From NCBI GenBank assembly GCA_049416425.1, contig JBMSHD010000012.1:1-28604 (forward strand): a stretch of 28,604 nt of DNA, read 5' to 3'. The notes under the pieces were generated by a model. The model saw only the letters and a program-made list of their open reading frames with translations, was not told where the DNA came from and did no database searches. The position numbers were made by a program, and so were the translations under genes. Positions 1-9,891 of the stretch are shown piece after piece; within the stretch, counting starts at the first letter, position 1, and each line of letters begins with the position of its first letter. Source of the stretch: JBMSHD01 sp049416425. Lineage in GTDB: Bacteria; Pseudomonadota; Gammaproteobacteria; Francisellales; Francisellaceae.

Positions 1-2340
1 GATGTATCCGGCAATCCTGTGCATCTGGGCGATGTGGCGTCAGTCATGCTAGGCAGCGATAGTCTGTCTGACTCCCCGATGCGAATAAATGGTCAAAACG
101 CCATCACTATTCAGCTTCGCCCCACCAACAACGCCAACCCTATCACCGTTGCAGAGCTTGCCCGACAGCGTCTGTCGATGCTTGAAAAAAACCTGCCTTC
201 CGGCATGCATATGGCCATCACTTATGATCAGTCGGTATTTCTCGATAATGCCATTAATGACAGTTATAAGACGCTTGCAGAGGCGATTGTACTGGTTATG
301 TTTGTCGTCTTCATTTTTCTGGGAACGATTAGAGCTTCTTTGATTCCTATTTTAACCATTCCGGTCTGTGTCATCGGAACTTTTGGTTTGATGATGCTGT
401 TTGGCTTCAGTATCAATGTGGTAACCCTGCTTGCTATTATTCTGGCCATTGGTCTTGTGGTCGATGATGCCATCGTCGTTTTGGAGAACATCCATCGACA
501 TATTGAGCAAGGAGAGTCGCCTTGGCATGCGGCGTTAAAGGGCAGCGCTGAGATTGGTTTTTCGGTCATCGCCATGACCTTAACCCTGGCGGCCGTTTAT
601 GCTCCCATTGGGTTTATATCGGGATTCAGTGCCTCGATTTTTCAGGAGTTTGCCTTCACATTAGCCGGCAGTGTGCTGATATCTGGTTTTGTGGCCTTGA
701 CCTTATCGCCGATGATGTGTGCTTATATTTTGAAGCCCAGACAGCATGAAGGCAAAATCGAGTTGGCTCTTGAATATCTGTTTGCCAGAATCAATGATGT
801 TTATGCTAAAACCTTGAATGTGGTACTGGCAAAAAAATATTGGCTGATTGTGGCTTTGATTATTTTGGCAGCACTGGGTTATATGTTTTACAGGGTCACG
901 CCTCAGTCTTTTATTCCGAAAGAGGATATTGGTTATTTTGAAACGTCGGTAAGCTCGCCGCCGAATGCCGCGCTCAAGTATACGGAATATTACATGAATG
1001 TATTGCAAAAAGATGTGTTTGACGGTAACAGCAACATACTGACAAACTCGGAATACATCTTCTCAGGTAGTGGCAATAATTTTGTCACCATGCAACCATG
1101 GGGCGATAAAAGAGACGAATCAACGTCAGAAATTGCCACGCAATTGCAGCAACAAGCCGAGGTGATTCCCGGGATAAAGGTCAGCATGAGTGTCCCTGAT
1201 CCGGTGAGTTATGGCAGTGATGCTGATGATGGAGATGTGGTGTTGTATGTGCACAGCATCGGTAATCTCAAGGGGCTGATTCAAGTTGCTGATACATTGT
1301 TGAAAAAACTCGAGCATTATTCTGGGCTCAACAATGTTAAAAGCAGTCTGAAGTTTGATAATTCGGTTTACAATATCAGTTTCAATCGCGATCTGGCCGC
1401 CAGTGTTGGTGTTGATCCGCAGAATATCGCCGATACGGTCAGCGTGCTGATGAGTGGCCGTCATATTACCGATGTCAAAACCGATATCACCAGCTATCCG
1501 GTGAAGGTGCAGATGAACCTCAGCGATCTCTCGAGTTTTGATGCGCTGGATAAAATCTATGTGCCAAGCAGCTCGGGACTCATGATTCCTTTGTCAAATC
1601 TGATTTTTTTAACACCGCAGGTGCGCCAAAGCGGTCTGTATCGCTATGATCGCATGAATACAGCCAAAATCACGGCTAACATCAACCAGGGATACAGCAT
1701 GAGTGAGGTTTATCAAAAAATCAATCAAATCATCGATAACACAAAAATGCAAGGCATCGGGATCGATTTTGGTGGGCGAATGATGGCCTATCTGTCATCA
1801 AGCGGTGCGATGTTTGGATTGTTTTTGCTGGCCATTATTTTTATTTATCTGGTGCTGGCGGCACAATTTGAGAGCTTTGTGGATCCATTTATTATTCTTT
1901 TGACCGTGCCATTGTCGATTATCGGTGCGTTGGCGATGCTGTTACTAACCGGTGGTGATCTCAACCTCTTTACCAATATTGCCTTGATTACGCTAGTCGG
2001 GCTTATCAGCAAACATGGAATTTTAATCACGCAATTTGCCAATGAAAATCTAAAAGCCGGGCTGCCGCTTTTAGAGGCGATTAAAAAAGGTGCTGTGACG
2101 CGTCTTCGTCCTATCTTGATGACGACACTGGCGATGGTATTGGGTACTTTGCCACTGGCTATTGCCACAGGTCCTGGTAATGTCAGCAACAATATGATCG
2201 GTTGGGCGCTTGTCGGTGGTTTGTGTTTCGGCACCTTGTTTTCTCTGTTTGTGGTGCCGGTGGCCTATCTCATTCTCTCGCCACTGGATCACAAGAAGAA
2301 AAAAATAGTACGTCGCCAGATTAAAAAAAGTTCAATCTGA
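1..2340 (+). CDS. RND-family multidrug efflux pump, inner-membrane subunit (5' end outside window)
   Basis: Proton-driven inner-membrane pump of the AcrB/MexB (HAE1) type, which exports drugs or other amphiphiles through a periplasmic adaptor and an outer-membrane channel. The frame is open from base 1, so the start lies upstream; about 779 C-terminal residues are visible, against roughly 1030 for the family. The GTG at 19 is internal. Visible parts include the helix with the paired aspartates of the proton relay (GLVVDDAIVVLEN, Asp155-Asp156 of the visible part), the second porter/docking half, and the later helix with the relay lysine (VGLISKHGILITQF, Lys671). The key relay residues are therefore intact. 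A periplasmic adaptor gene would be expected upstream, outside the window. No convincing terminator separates it from alaS. The substrate cannot be read from the sequence. Confidence 0.95.
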   Translation, partial: DVSGNPVHLGDVASVMLGSDSLSDSPMRINGQNAITIQLRPTNNANPITVAELARQRLSMLEKNLPSGMHMAITYDQSVFLDNAINDSYKTLAEAIVLVMFVVFIFLGTIRASLIPILTIPVCVIGTFGLMMLFGFSINVVTLLAIILAIGLVVDDAIVVLENIHRHIEQGESPWHAALKGSAEIGFSVIAMTLTLAAVYAPIGFISGFSASIFQEFAFTLAGSVLISGFVALTLSPMMCAYILKPRQHEGKIELALEYLFARINDVYAKTLNVVLAKKYWLIVALIILAALGYMFYRVTPQSFIPKEDIGYFETSVSSPPNAALKYTEYYMNVLQKDVFDGNSNILTNSEYIFSGSGNNFVTMQPWGDKRDESTSEIATQLQQQAEVIPGIKVSMSVPDPVSYGSDADDGDVVLYVHSIGNLKGLIQVADTLLKKLEHYSGLNNVKSSLKFDNSVYNISFNRDLAASVGVDPQNIADTVSVLMSGRHITDVKTDITSYPVKVQMNLSDLSSFDALDKIYVPSSSGLMIPLSNLIFLTPQVRQSGLYRYDRMNTAKITANINQGYSMSEVYQKINQIIDNTKMQGIGIDFGGRMMAYLSSSGAMFGLFLLAIIFIYLVLAAQFESFVDPFIILLTVPLSIIGALAMLLLTGGDLNLFTNIALITLVGLISKHGILITQFANENLKAGLPLLEAIKKGAVTRLRPILMTTLAMVLGTLPLAIATGPGNVSNNMIGWALVGGLCFGTLFSLFVVPVAYLILSPLDHKKKKIVRRQIKKSSI

Positions 2341-2485
2341 TCTTTGCGCCTGCGGGCGTTCATAGTAAACTATGGCAAACCGATGATGTCTACAGGCTTT
2401 TTTGATGACCTCTTATCGATCATCAAGAGCACCAAAGTCTGTCAATTTGACATCTTCAATAAACCCATTGACAAAGAGTTATACG

Positions 2486-5083
2486 ATGCTGACTACGAAT
2501 GAAATTCGCCAGAAATTTATTGATTATTTTAAATCCAGGCAACATATGCCAGTCCCCAGTAGTTCCCTGATCCCGTTTGGTGATGAGACACTGCTGTTTA
2601 CCAACGCCGGAATGGTGCAGTTTAAAGAGGTTTTTCTGGGTAGTGATAAAAGAGATTACAGCCGCGCTGTGACGGCCCAGAAATGCCTTCGTGCCGGTGG
2701 CAAGCACAATGATCTTGAAAACGTTGGCTATACGGCAAGACATCATACCTTTTTTGAAATGCTGGGTAATTTCAGCTTCGGTGATTATTTCAAACGTGAG
2801 GCTATTGCTTTTGCCTGGAAATTTCTGACAGAAATCGTTGCCTTGCCCGCTGAGAGGCTATGGATAACCGTGTTTGAAGAAGATCAGGAGGCCGAGGAAA
2901 TCTGGCTTAAAGAGATCGGCGTTGACCCGACTCGCTTTTCGCGTATCGGTGCCAAAGACAATTTTTGGTCGATGGGTGATACCGGTCCTTGTGGTCCCTG
3001 TACTGAAATTTTTTACGATCATGGTTCTTCTGTGGCCGGTGGTCCTCCCGGTTCACCCGAGGAAGATGGTGATCGCTATATTGAGATCTGGAACCTGGTG
3101 TTTATGCAATACAACCGTTTGAATGATGGGACGCTTGAGAAGTTGCCGAATCCTTCGGTTGATACCGGTATGGGATTGGAGCGTCTGGCCGCTGTGTTGC
3201 AAGGTGTCCACAGTAATTATGAGATCGACCTTTTTAAAATGCTGATTGCCAGGGCGGCTCGTATCATCGGCACGGATGAGATGAGCTCGCCGTCTCTTAA
3301 GGTGATTGCCGATCATATTCGTGCCGTCTCATTTCTTATCGCCGATGGTGTGCTGCCATCAAATGAGGGCAGAGGTTATGTGCTAAGACGTATCATCCGC
3401 CGTGCAGCACGTCATGGCCATAAACTCGGTGTTGAGGACTGCTTTTTATATCGGTTGGTGCCTCAATTGATTGAGCTGATGGGCGAGGCCTATCCTGAGC
3501 TTGTTGAGAAAAGGTCTTTGATCATTGAGACGCTGGAGAAAGAAGAGCAGCAGTTTATGAGAACGCTAAGCCATGGCATGAAAATATTTGAACAAAATGT
3601 GGCGGGCTTAAATCCGGGGCAGATCATCGATGGTACTCTGGCCTTTAAACTGTACGATACGTATGGATTTCCACTGGATTTAACGGCGGATATCGCTAGA
3701 GAAAAGGGGCTTGGCCTTGATCTTGATGGTTTTGAACGAGAAATGGATCAGCAGAAGCAACGTGCCAAGTCCACCGGTAAATTCTCGCAGGATTACAACA
3801 AACAGATCAAAAGCTCAGTTGGCACAGAATTTAGAGGTTATAGTGAGACGATTAGCGAGTCTCATGTGCTGGAGATTTTCGTCGATGAGAACCCCGTGAC
3901 TCATATCGATGCAGGTCAGAAGGCCGTGTTGGTGCTAAATCACACCCCATTTTATGCAGAATCCGGTGGGCAGGTCGGTGACAGGGGCGTTATTGAGGCG
4001 ATGGGCGTGAAATTCCAGGTGGATGATACACAGCGTTCAGGTTCCAGTATTCTGCATATCGGATGTCTCTTGTCAGGAAGCCTGCATACGGGTACTGAAG
4101 TATCGGCCATCGTCGATATAAAAAAGCGCCGGGCAACGGCGGGCAATCATACCGCCACCCATCTTCTGCACGCGGCGCTTCGTCTTATCATCGGTGAGCA
4201 TGTCGAGCAGAAAGGTTCCCTGGTAGACAGCGAAAAGCTACGATTTGACTTTTCCAATCCATCGGCTGTGTCTTTTGAACAATTGCAAGAAGTTGAAAAA
4301 TGTGTCAATGGCATTATTCGAGATAATAGGGCGGTGGAGACGATTGAAACGACACCAGAACATGCCAAAGCACTGGGTGCAATGGCTCTGTTTGGTGAGA
4401 AATATGGTGATTATGTGCGTGTGCTGAAAATCGGTGATTTTTCTATTGAGTTGTGTGGCGGAACGCATGTTAAACGATCCGGGGATATCGGGCTGTTTAA
4501 GATAGTCAGCGAATCGGGCGTTGCCTCAGGAATACGGCGTATTGAGGCTGTCACGGCAAACGCGGCCGAAGATCATGTGTATGCAAAAGAAGAGCTGATT
4601 GAGACGGCAAATGAATTATTAAAATCCAACGACCAGACATTTTTGGATAGACTCATCAGACTGCAGCAGCAGCTCAAGCAAAAAGAAAAAGAACTGACCC
4701 GATTAAAACAGCAACTTGTCAGTGGTTCACAGACTGAACTGGAGGTGAAAAAAATAGGTGATATCGACTATGTCACCGGTTTTATCGCCAATGTCGACAT
4801 GGCGTTTTTGCGTGAGAAGGTCGACCAGTATAAGGCAAAACATCCTCAGATTATTGTAGTGCTGGCAACTGAGTCCAATGACAAGGCTCAGTTTGCGATC
4901 GGAGTCACTAAAAGCTTAATCGATCGAATCAAAGCCGGAGATCTGGCCGGTTATCTGGCGGCTCAGGTTGGTGGTAAAGGAGGTGGACGCCCTGATATGG
5001 CGCAAGCCGGTGGCGTTGATTCTCAAAATATCGATAAGGCCTTAGGCTCGGTTGCAGCATGGCTGACAGAGAAGCTGCAGTGA
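2486..5083 (+). CDS. alaS: Alanyl-tRNA synthetase
   Basis: Class II synthetase that charges tRNA-Ala and removes mischarged Ser/Gly. I place the start at the ATG at 2486, preceded by a weak AAAGAG, because the protein then begins MLTTNEIRQKF, as in other AlaRS N-termini. The frame is open further upstream to 2402, but those extra 28 residues have no family counterpart. Length is 865 residues, close to the usual 875. Seen in order: the catalytic core (FFEMLGNFSFGDYFK), the editing-site zinc ligands HTATH (His555, His559) and CGGTH (Cys657, His661), a short coiled coil rich in Gln and Lys, and the C-terminal glycine-rich GGKGGGRPD motif of the DHHA1 domain. All key residues are present. It stands alone between two efflux genes. 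Confidence 0.98.
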   Translation: MLTTNEIRQKFIDYFKSRQHMPVPSSSLIPFGDETLLFTNAGMVQFKEVFLGSDKRDYSRAVTAQKCLRAGGKHNDLENVGYTARHHTFFEMLGNFSFGDYFKREAIAFAWKFLTEIVALPAERLWITVFEEDQEAEEIWLKEIGVDPTRFSRIGAKDNFWSMGDTGPCGPCTEIFYDHGSSVAGGPPGSPEEDGDRYIEIWNLVFMQYNRLNDGTLEKLPNPSVDTGMGLERLAAVLQGVHSNYEIDLFKMLIARAARIIGTDEMSSPSLKVIADHIRAVSFLIADGVLPSNEGRGYVLRRIIRRAARHGHKLGVEDCFLYRLVPQLIELMGEAYPELVEKRSLIIETLEKEEQQFMRTLSHGMKIFEQNVAGLNPGQIIDGTLAFKLYDTYGFPLDLTADIAREKGLGLDLDGFEREMDQQKQRAKSTGKFSQDYNKQIKSSVGTEFRGYSETISESHVLEIFVDENPVTHIDAGQKAVLVLNHTPFYAESGGQVGDRGVIEAMGVKFQVDDTQRSGSSILHIGCLLSGSLHTGTEVSAIVDIKKRRATAGNHTATHLLHAALRLIIGEHVEQKGSLVDSEKLRFDFSNPSAVSFEQLQEVEKCVNGIIRDNRAVETIETTPEHAKALGAMALFGEKYGDYVRVLKIGDFSIELCGGTHVKRSGDIGLFKIVSESGVASGIRRIEAVTANAAEDHVYAKEELIETANELLKSNDQTFLDRLIRLQQQLKQKEKELTRLKQQLVSGSQTELEVKKIGDIDYVTGFIANVDMAFLREKVDQYKAKHPQIIVVLATESNDKAQFAIGVTKSLIDRIKAGDLAGYLAAQVGGKGGGRPDMAQAGGVDSQNIDKALGSVAAWLTEKLQ

Positions 5084-5100
5084 TTGCCGTTCTCATGTTT

Positions 5101-5109
5101 TGCTATAAT
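5101..5109 (+). promoter_or_regulatory. Candidate extended -10 promoter for the TolC-type gene
   Basis: TGcTATAAT is a perfect extended -10 sequence just after the alaS stop and about 120 bases before the next start. No good -35 lies 17 bases upstream, which an extended -10 can tolerate. A second TATAAT lies at 5136-5141, also without a clear -35. Either could serve the gene at 5230. Confidence 0.35.
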
Positions 5110-5229
5110 CAGCTGTAGTGCTTTGGCTGTGCTGATATAATTACTAGATGTTCTTTTTGAATTGTCAGTGCGGCAACAGCGAGAAACATAAAACCACCGA
5201 AAATAATGATTGATGCTAAAGGATAACAA

Positions 5230-6573
5230 ATGCGTTTGAAACGAAAGCCCCTGTCACTTGGAATAATATCGCTTATGTTCTGTGTGAATGGGTTTGCTCA
5301 AGATGTCAATAAGACGGAAAATTTAAGTGAGATTTATCAAATCGCCTTGAAAAATTCTCCGGGATATCAGGCCGATTACTACACCATGAGCGCCAGCAAA
5401 GAGGATAAAAAGATCGCGTTGGGAGCCTTGTTGCCGTCTTTGGGTTTGTCAACTACGGCCAGTTATAACGATGTTAAAGCCTCTGGCCAAAGCGGTTATT
5501 ATCGAGCTTATACCGGCTCACTTTCTCTGGGGCAAGTGCTTTTCAATGCCAATCTTTATGAAACCTATCAGGCGGCTAATGAAACAGCGGCTGCGGCTTC
5601 CTCAACGTATGATGATCAGAAGCAGCAGTTTATGCTCAATGTGGCAACGGCCTATTTCAATGTTTTGCAGGCCGATGATCAGGTCAGTTTTGCTAATGCG
5701 AATCTAAAGGCTGTGTCGAGTGCGCTGTCGCAAGCCGAAGATAAGTTTACCGTTGGTGTGGCCACCGATGTGGATGTTAAAACGGCAAAGGCAAATTATT
5801 ACAGTGCCGTGGCGGCATTGAAGCAGAGTGAGAATGCCAGACATGCCGCCGATTATGCCTTGTTTAACTATACCGGAGAGCTCAGCAAAAATCTGGCGCC
5901 GCTGCGCCAGAAGCTGAACTATACAGCGCCTGATCCTGATGATGTTGAGAAATGGGTTGATATTGCTCTGACCAATAATGCATCGCTTAGGACTCAGCAC
6001 TATAGCGAAAATGCCGCGCAAAAATCGGTAAATGCCGCAAAGGGTACTTATCTGCCGACGGTGTCGCTGGCAGCCAACTACAGCGTATCCGATTATTCTG
6101 GTGATGAGGATGATCTGGCTTTGGCTGATATCAGTGCCGGTAATGCGCGAGGAGGTTATATTGGACTTGATTTCAGCTGGAATATCTTCAACGGCGGTGA
6201 AGATTATGCCACCGAAAAGCAGGCAGCTTTTGCCTATCAGGCGGCAAGCTTTAACACGCTTCAATTGCAAAGGACGATTCGCCAGAACATTGAAACCGAT
6301 TACTACAATGTTTTATCCTACGTCAAACAGATTGAAGCTTATCAACAGTCTGTCATCGCGGCAAGAAGTGCCTATGAACAATATCTGGCACGATTTAACG
6401 TCGGTACCGCCACCATGACAGATGTGCTGAATCAGTTGCAGAAACTCTATGATAGCCAGACGGCACTGGCGGCGTCAAAATATCAATATATTGAGACGGT
6501 GTTGCAGCTGAAATACGATGCCGGAACCTTATCTACCAAGGATATCGATATTTTTAACAGCTGGCTGGTTTAA
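5230..6573 (+). CDS. TolC-family outer-membrane efflux channel protein
   Basis: Outer-membrane/periplasmic tunnel protein that pairs with inner-membrane exporters such as RND pumps. Length is 447 residues, in the family range. It begins with a signal peptide of about 23 residues (basic start, hydrophobic core, ending NGFA before Gln). The body shows the two-fold TolC repeat: FTVGVATDVDVKTAKANY in the first half and FNVGTATMTDVLNQLQ in the second, each at the start of a long helix, plus alternating amphipathic beta and alpha segments. The ATG at 5230 is preceded by AAAGGATAAC. The partner is plausibly the pump whose 3' end opens this window, but alaS lies between them, so this is inference. 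A short 39-base gap to the aminopeptidase suggests possible co-transcription. Confidence 0.93.
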   Translation: MRLKRKPLSLGIISLMFCVNGFAQDVNKTENLSEIYQIALKNSPGYQADYYTMSASKEDKKIALGALLPSLGLSTTASYNDVKASGQSGYYRAYTGSLSLGQVLFNANLYETYQAANETAAAASSTYDDQKQQFMLNVATAYFNVLQADDQVSFANANLKAVSSALSQAEDKFTVGVATDVDVKTAKANYYSAVAALKQSENARHAADYALFNYTGELSKNLAPLRQKLNYTAPDPDDVEKWVDIALTNNASLRTQHYSENAAQKSVNAAKGTYLPTVSLAANYSVSDYSGDEDDLALADISAGNARGGYIGLDFSWNIFNGGEDYATEKQAAFAYQAASFNTLQLQRTIRQNIETDYYNVLSYVKQIEAYQQSVIAARSAYEQYLARFNVGTATMTDVLNQLQKLYDSQTALAASKYQYIETVLQLKYDAGTLSTKDIDIFNSWLV

Positions 6574-6612
6574 TATCAGCGGCAAATCAATCAATATAAG
6601 TCAGGAAACAAC

Positions 6613-7989
6613 ATGTCATTAAATTGTTTTTACCATCAACAGGACAATGCTGCGATCAGCGTGACAGTGATCCCAGAGAAACACTATAAAGATTGGCTCG
6701 AAAAACCGGAAAACAGCATGATTAAGAACATGCTCAATTCTTCAGTCAATGTTGCCAAAACGCCAGAAGTGTTGAAACTTTACGATGCGAAAGGGCATTT
6801 CAATCGAGCTATCACCATGGTAAATAACACGGATTTATGGATGCTTTCAAATCTTGCCAATGGGCTTCCCGCTGGGCGCTATCATCTCGATGATCCTTTT
6901 TGCATTATCGAAGATGAAGAGCCATATCTTGGGTTTGCATTGGCGAGCTATCGCTTTAATCGCTATAAGTCTAAACCGTTGCAAACGGCTGTCAGACTCT
7001 ATCTGCCAGCGCAATATCATGCCGTTGAAAAGCAAGCAGAAGCCATTTATCTGACACGCGATATGATTAACACGCCGGCGGCAGATATGGGGCCCGATGC
7101 GATTGCCAAAGAGGCGGAAAAGCTGGCCGCGAAATTTGGTGCTGCTTTTCATGAGATCGTTGGCGAGGCGCTATTAGCCGAGAATTATCCAGGGCTTTAT
7201 CATGTTGGTAAGGCGGCAGAGAAAGCGCCGAGACTCATTTATTTGAGCTGGGGAGATGAACAGGCACCCAAAGTTACTCTTGTTGGCAAAGGGGTGGCGT
7301 TTGATACCGGTGGATTGGATCTTAAACCCTCTGCTGGCATGCTTTTGATGCATAAGGACATGGGAGGGGCGGCAAATGTTCTTGGTTTGGCGCAGATGAT
7401 TATGTCTTATAAACTGCCGGTAAGACTCAAAGTCGTTATTCCAGCCTGCGAGAATTCTGTCTCAGGCAGCAGCTATCACCCGTCAGATGTCATCACCATG
7501 CGAAATGGCAAAACGGTTGAGATCACTAATACCGATGCCGAAGGGCGTGTAATCCTTGCAGATACACTTTTTGAGCTTAGCCAGGAAAAACCGGATCTTC
7601 TTTTTGATTTTGCGACCTTGACCGGAGCCGCCAGAGTAGCCGTTGGTACTGAAATAGCGGCCTGCTTCAGTAATGATGATGATCTGGCTGATTCACTGAA
7701 TAACGCTGCCAAAGAGGTACAGGATCCCATCTGGCGCATGCCATTGTTTTCCTCGTATCTCAAGTATCTCGATAGTGATGTGGCGGATATTAAAAATTCC
7801 TCTGCCGTCTCTTATGCCGGTAGTATTACGGCCGCGCTTTTTCTGAAGCAATTTATAAATCCAGATGTCAGCTGGGCTCATTTCGATATTATGGCCTGGA
7901 ACATCGCCGATCTTCCTGGACGACCGAAAGGGGGAGAGGCGATGGGAATTCGGGCTGTTTTTGAGCTCTTACAGCGGCGATACCATTAG
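6613..7989 (+). CDS. M17 leucyl aminopeptidase family protein
   Basis: Cytoplasmic two-metal aminopeptidase that removes N-terminal residues from peptides. The C-terminal catalytic domain carries the M17 signature NTDAEGR (residues 306-312, with metal ligands Asp308 and Glu310 and Arg312). It also has the first metal-binding segment GKGVAFDTGG (Lys226, Asp231) and the KDMGG segment (Lys248, Asp249). The N-terminal domain of about 160 residues is divergent and shorter than in E. coli PepA (458 versus about 503 residues), resembling the PepB/short PepA-like branch. The start is supported by CAGGAAAC upstream of ATG. It follows the TolC-type gene closely and converges with the DUF924 gene downstream. 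Substrate preference cannot be read here, so I leave out a pepA/pepB symbol. Confidence 0.93.
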   Translation: MSLNCFYHQQDNAAISVTVIPEKHYKDWLEKPENSMIKNMLNSSVNVAKTPEVLKLYDAKGHFNRAITMVNNTDLWMLSNLANGLPAGRYHLDDPFCIIEDEEPYLGFALASYRFNRYKSKPLQTAVRLYLPAQYHAVEKQAEAIYLTRDMINTPAADMGPDAIAKEAEKLAAKFGAAFHEIVGEALLAENYPGLYHVGKAAEKAPRLIYLSWGDEQAPKVTLVGKGVAFDTGGLDLKPSAGMLLMHKDMGGAANVLGLAQMIMSYKLPVRLKVVIPACENSVSGSSYHPSDVITMRNGKTVEITNTDAEGRVILADTLFELSQEKPDLLFDFATLTGAARVAVGTEIAACFSNDDDLADSLNNAAKEVQDPIWRMPLFSSYLKYLDSDVADIKNSSAVSYAGSITAALFLKQFINPDVSWAHFDIMAWNIADLPGRPKGGEAMGIRAVFELLQRRYH

Positions 7990-8049
7990 ACGATCAAGCA
8001 GAGTTTATAACCGTTACAGTAAATCCATAATTGCTTAAACCAGGTTTTC

Positions 8050-8580
8050 TTACCACCCTGTATGCTGCTGTAAAAAGAGAGACTCTTCCTCGGTAGTTTG
8101 GCGCTTGAGAATATGATTTCGGTGAGGGAAACGTCCAAAACGGTCAATGACGGCTTTATGTTCGGTGGCAAATGAATTTGTTTGACCGAAGAGCGTTATT
8201 GACTGAGCCTGAATTTTTTTTGATTCGCTGTGCATATAAGGCATATATAGAAAATTCTTTTCCATGCTGCTCAATGATGTATCCTGGTCGTTAGCAATGG
8301 CAAATTGCGCCAGAAAAAGCGCTAAATTATCAAAGGCAAACGCTTTTTCAGTATCTCGAAACATATTGCGTGAAAATTGATCGAGAACGATAATCTCTGC
8401 CAGTGCACCTTTGGCCGTTTCACGCCAATGTGAACATTCTCCTGAGGCAACAGCACGATGTATCTCAAGAAATTGGGTTGCAATTGTTTGATCAAGATCA
8501 GGGTCTTTTTTATACCAGTCTTTGACTGAAAGGGTTTCAAACCAGAAATTAAGAACCGGTTTATAATCATGGTTATTCAT
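8050..8580 (-). CDS. DUF924 family protein
   Basis: Conserved cytoplasmic protein of the DUF924 family, whose biochemical role is not established. The diagnostic pattern is clear: FWFETL near the N-terminus, LDQFSRNMFRDTEKAFAFD in the middle, FLYMPYMHSE, and VIDRFGRFPHRNHILKR near the end. I choose the ATG at 8580 because AGGA sits five bases before it; the in-frame ATG at 8586 directly abuts the same AGG and is less likely. That gives 176 residues, slightly shorter than many members (about 180-200). It is helix-rich with no signal peptide. Its 3' end faces the aminopeptidase gene across 60 bases, and the LysR gene lies 57 bases upstream on the same strand, so the two may be co-transcribed. 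Confidence 0.92.
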   Translation of the reverse strand: MNNHDYKPVLNFWFETLSVKDWYKKDPDLDQTIATQFLEIHRAVASGECSHWRETAKGALAEIIVLDQFSRNMFRDTEKAFAFDNLALFLAQFAIANDQDTSLSSMEKNFLYMPYMHSESKKIQAQSITLFGQTNSFATEHKAVIDRFGRFPHRNHILKRQTTEEESLFLQQHTGW

Positions 8581-8637
8581 AGCCATCCTATAAGTTTTTT
8601 ATATGAATCAGTATATTATTTTTCGAGAATTTAATCA

Positions 8638-9606
8638 TTATTTGATTTGATCTCGTAAATGACCATCATACTCAATGCTAAACAGGATATCTCTAAGCCA
8701 TCGGTCACTGATGATATTGTCTCTGACAGGAGACCAGGCCGCATAATAGCTGACTTTGGGTGCTACCTTTGTTGGTAATGTTCGATATGACCAAAATTCA
8801 TGTAAATGTTTTATGTGAATGGAGGCCAGCTCTATGCCTATCGTCAGCAGATAATCGCTGTTTTTAAGGAGATTAAAGACATCCTGAAACATGTCGACCT
8901 TCATTTTAACATCACGTTTACCTAAACCAAATTCGTCCAAATCATTGGGAATATCTTTAACTTGAATATGTTTGGCTGAGAGATAATCTTTGAGTGTAAA
9001 CGCTTCGTTCATCAGCAAAGGATGGTTTTTTCGACCAAGCACAATAAACTCATCTTCAATGAGTAGCTGAGTTCGCAGATTGCCAGGTTCTTTAGTCAAG
9101 CCAAGCATAATGTCAAAGTCAGGACTCGAGGAGGCGTTTTCAGGATAGGTATAATCAATCTCAATGAAATCCAACGAAACAGAATAATCTTTAAAAGCAT
9201 TGAGAATTTTACCGTAGGCGGCATTTTTCATGATCGGAACAATTCCAATTTTAAAATGACGCGTATCTATATGGGGATCAAAGGCTCTCGATTCTGTCAT
9301 GCCATCGAGTACTTTTAAAACATGGATGATGTCGTCTGAGAGCAGCTTTGCTTTTTCGGTTAATGTCAAGGTACTATTTTGACGTATGAATAAATAATCA
9401 TCGAAAATTTCTCTGAGCTTGCTCATGGCTTTGCTGATAGCTGGTTGTGAGACGTCAAGCTCATTTGCCGTGCCAGTGATAGATCGCGTTCTTAATGTGG
9501 TTTCAAAGACTTTGAGCAGAAAGTAATTGATCTGATCAATCTTGATAGGTCTGTTTGGTTGTGCTTTCTGTAACAATTTTGTTTTACTCATAGGTGGGTC
9601 ATCCAT
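8638..9606 (-). CDS. LysR-family transcriptional regulator
   Basis: DNA-binding regulator with an N-terminal winged helix-turn-helix and a C-terminal periplasmic-binding-like effector domain; members usually autoregulate and control a neighbouring gene. The helix-turn-helix is seen at about residues 25-85 (SITGTANELDVSQPAISKAM followed by KLREIFDDYLFIR). The rest, 322 residues in total, fits the family length. The start is uncertain: ATG at 9606 and ATG at 9591 both lack a strong ribosome site. A 14-base perfect palindrome lies 25 bases upstream (9631-9644) and could be its operator. The effector domain looks divergent, closer to the LeuO/NodD-like branch by its long N-terminal tail and DNA-contact helix, but the ligand and targets are unknown. 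Confidence 0.93.
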   Translation of the reverse strand: MDDPPMSKTKLLQKAQPNRPIKIDQINYFLLKVFETTLRTRSITGTANELDVSQPAISKAMSKLREIFDDYLFIRQNSTLTLTEKAKLLSDDIIHVLKVLDGMTESRAFDPHIDTRHFKIGIVPIMKNAAYGKILNAFKDYSVSLDFIEIDYTYPENASSSPDFDIMLGLTKEPGNLRTQLLIEDEFIVLGRKNHPLLMNEAFTLKDYLSAKHIQVKDIPNDLDEFGLGKRDVKMKVDMFQDVFNLLKNSDYLLTIGIELASIHIKHLHEFWSYRTLPTKVAPKVSYYAAWSPVRDNIISDRWLRDILFSIEYDGHLRDQIK

Positions 9607-9630
9607 TCACAATTAATCAATAGGCGTCAA

Positions 9631-9644
9631 ATGCTTTAAAGCAT
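9631..9644. promoter_or_regulatory. Perfect palindrome upstream of the LysR gene, candidate operator
   Basis: ATGCTTTAAAGCAT reads the same on both strands and lies 25 bases before the LysR start. LysR proteins commonly bind an interrupted palindrome near their own start. The rest of the 285-base gene-free stretch 9607-9891 is AT-rich and holds a second perfect palindrome, TTATCATGATAA at 9706-9717. I see no gene or RNA in it. Confidence 0.35.
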
Positions 9645-9891
9645 TATTAGACAACTGTTTTCTGGTTTTGTCGTTGAGAATTATAGTCGATATTCATTTT
9701 TTTAGTTATCATGATAATTAATATGGTTGATATAGTAACAAAATTTGAGTGAAATTAATTCAGTTTAGTCGCGATATAATGAAATTGAATATAAAAATAA
9801 TGAACATTCTTCAGAGATGAAATAATTAATTTTAGGCACATTCCTTATTATCGATGATCAATAGAATTTGCAATTGTAATGCATTCGATGT

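Noticed and set aside
2402..2485. alaS starting at 2402.
   Set aside because: The 28 extra residues have no family counterpart, and ATG 2486 gives the known N-terminus.
5704..6270. 188-residue minus-strand frame within the TolC-type gene.
   Set aside because: The plus-strand gene has all TolC hallmarks; the antisense frame has no recognisable domain.
9706..9717. TTATCATGATAA palindrome as a Fur box.
   Set aside because: It does not match the GATAAT-type hexamer array of Fur sites, so I note it only as a palindrome.
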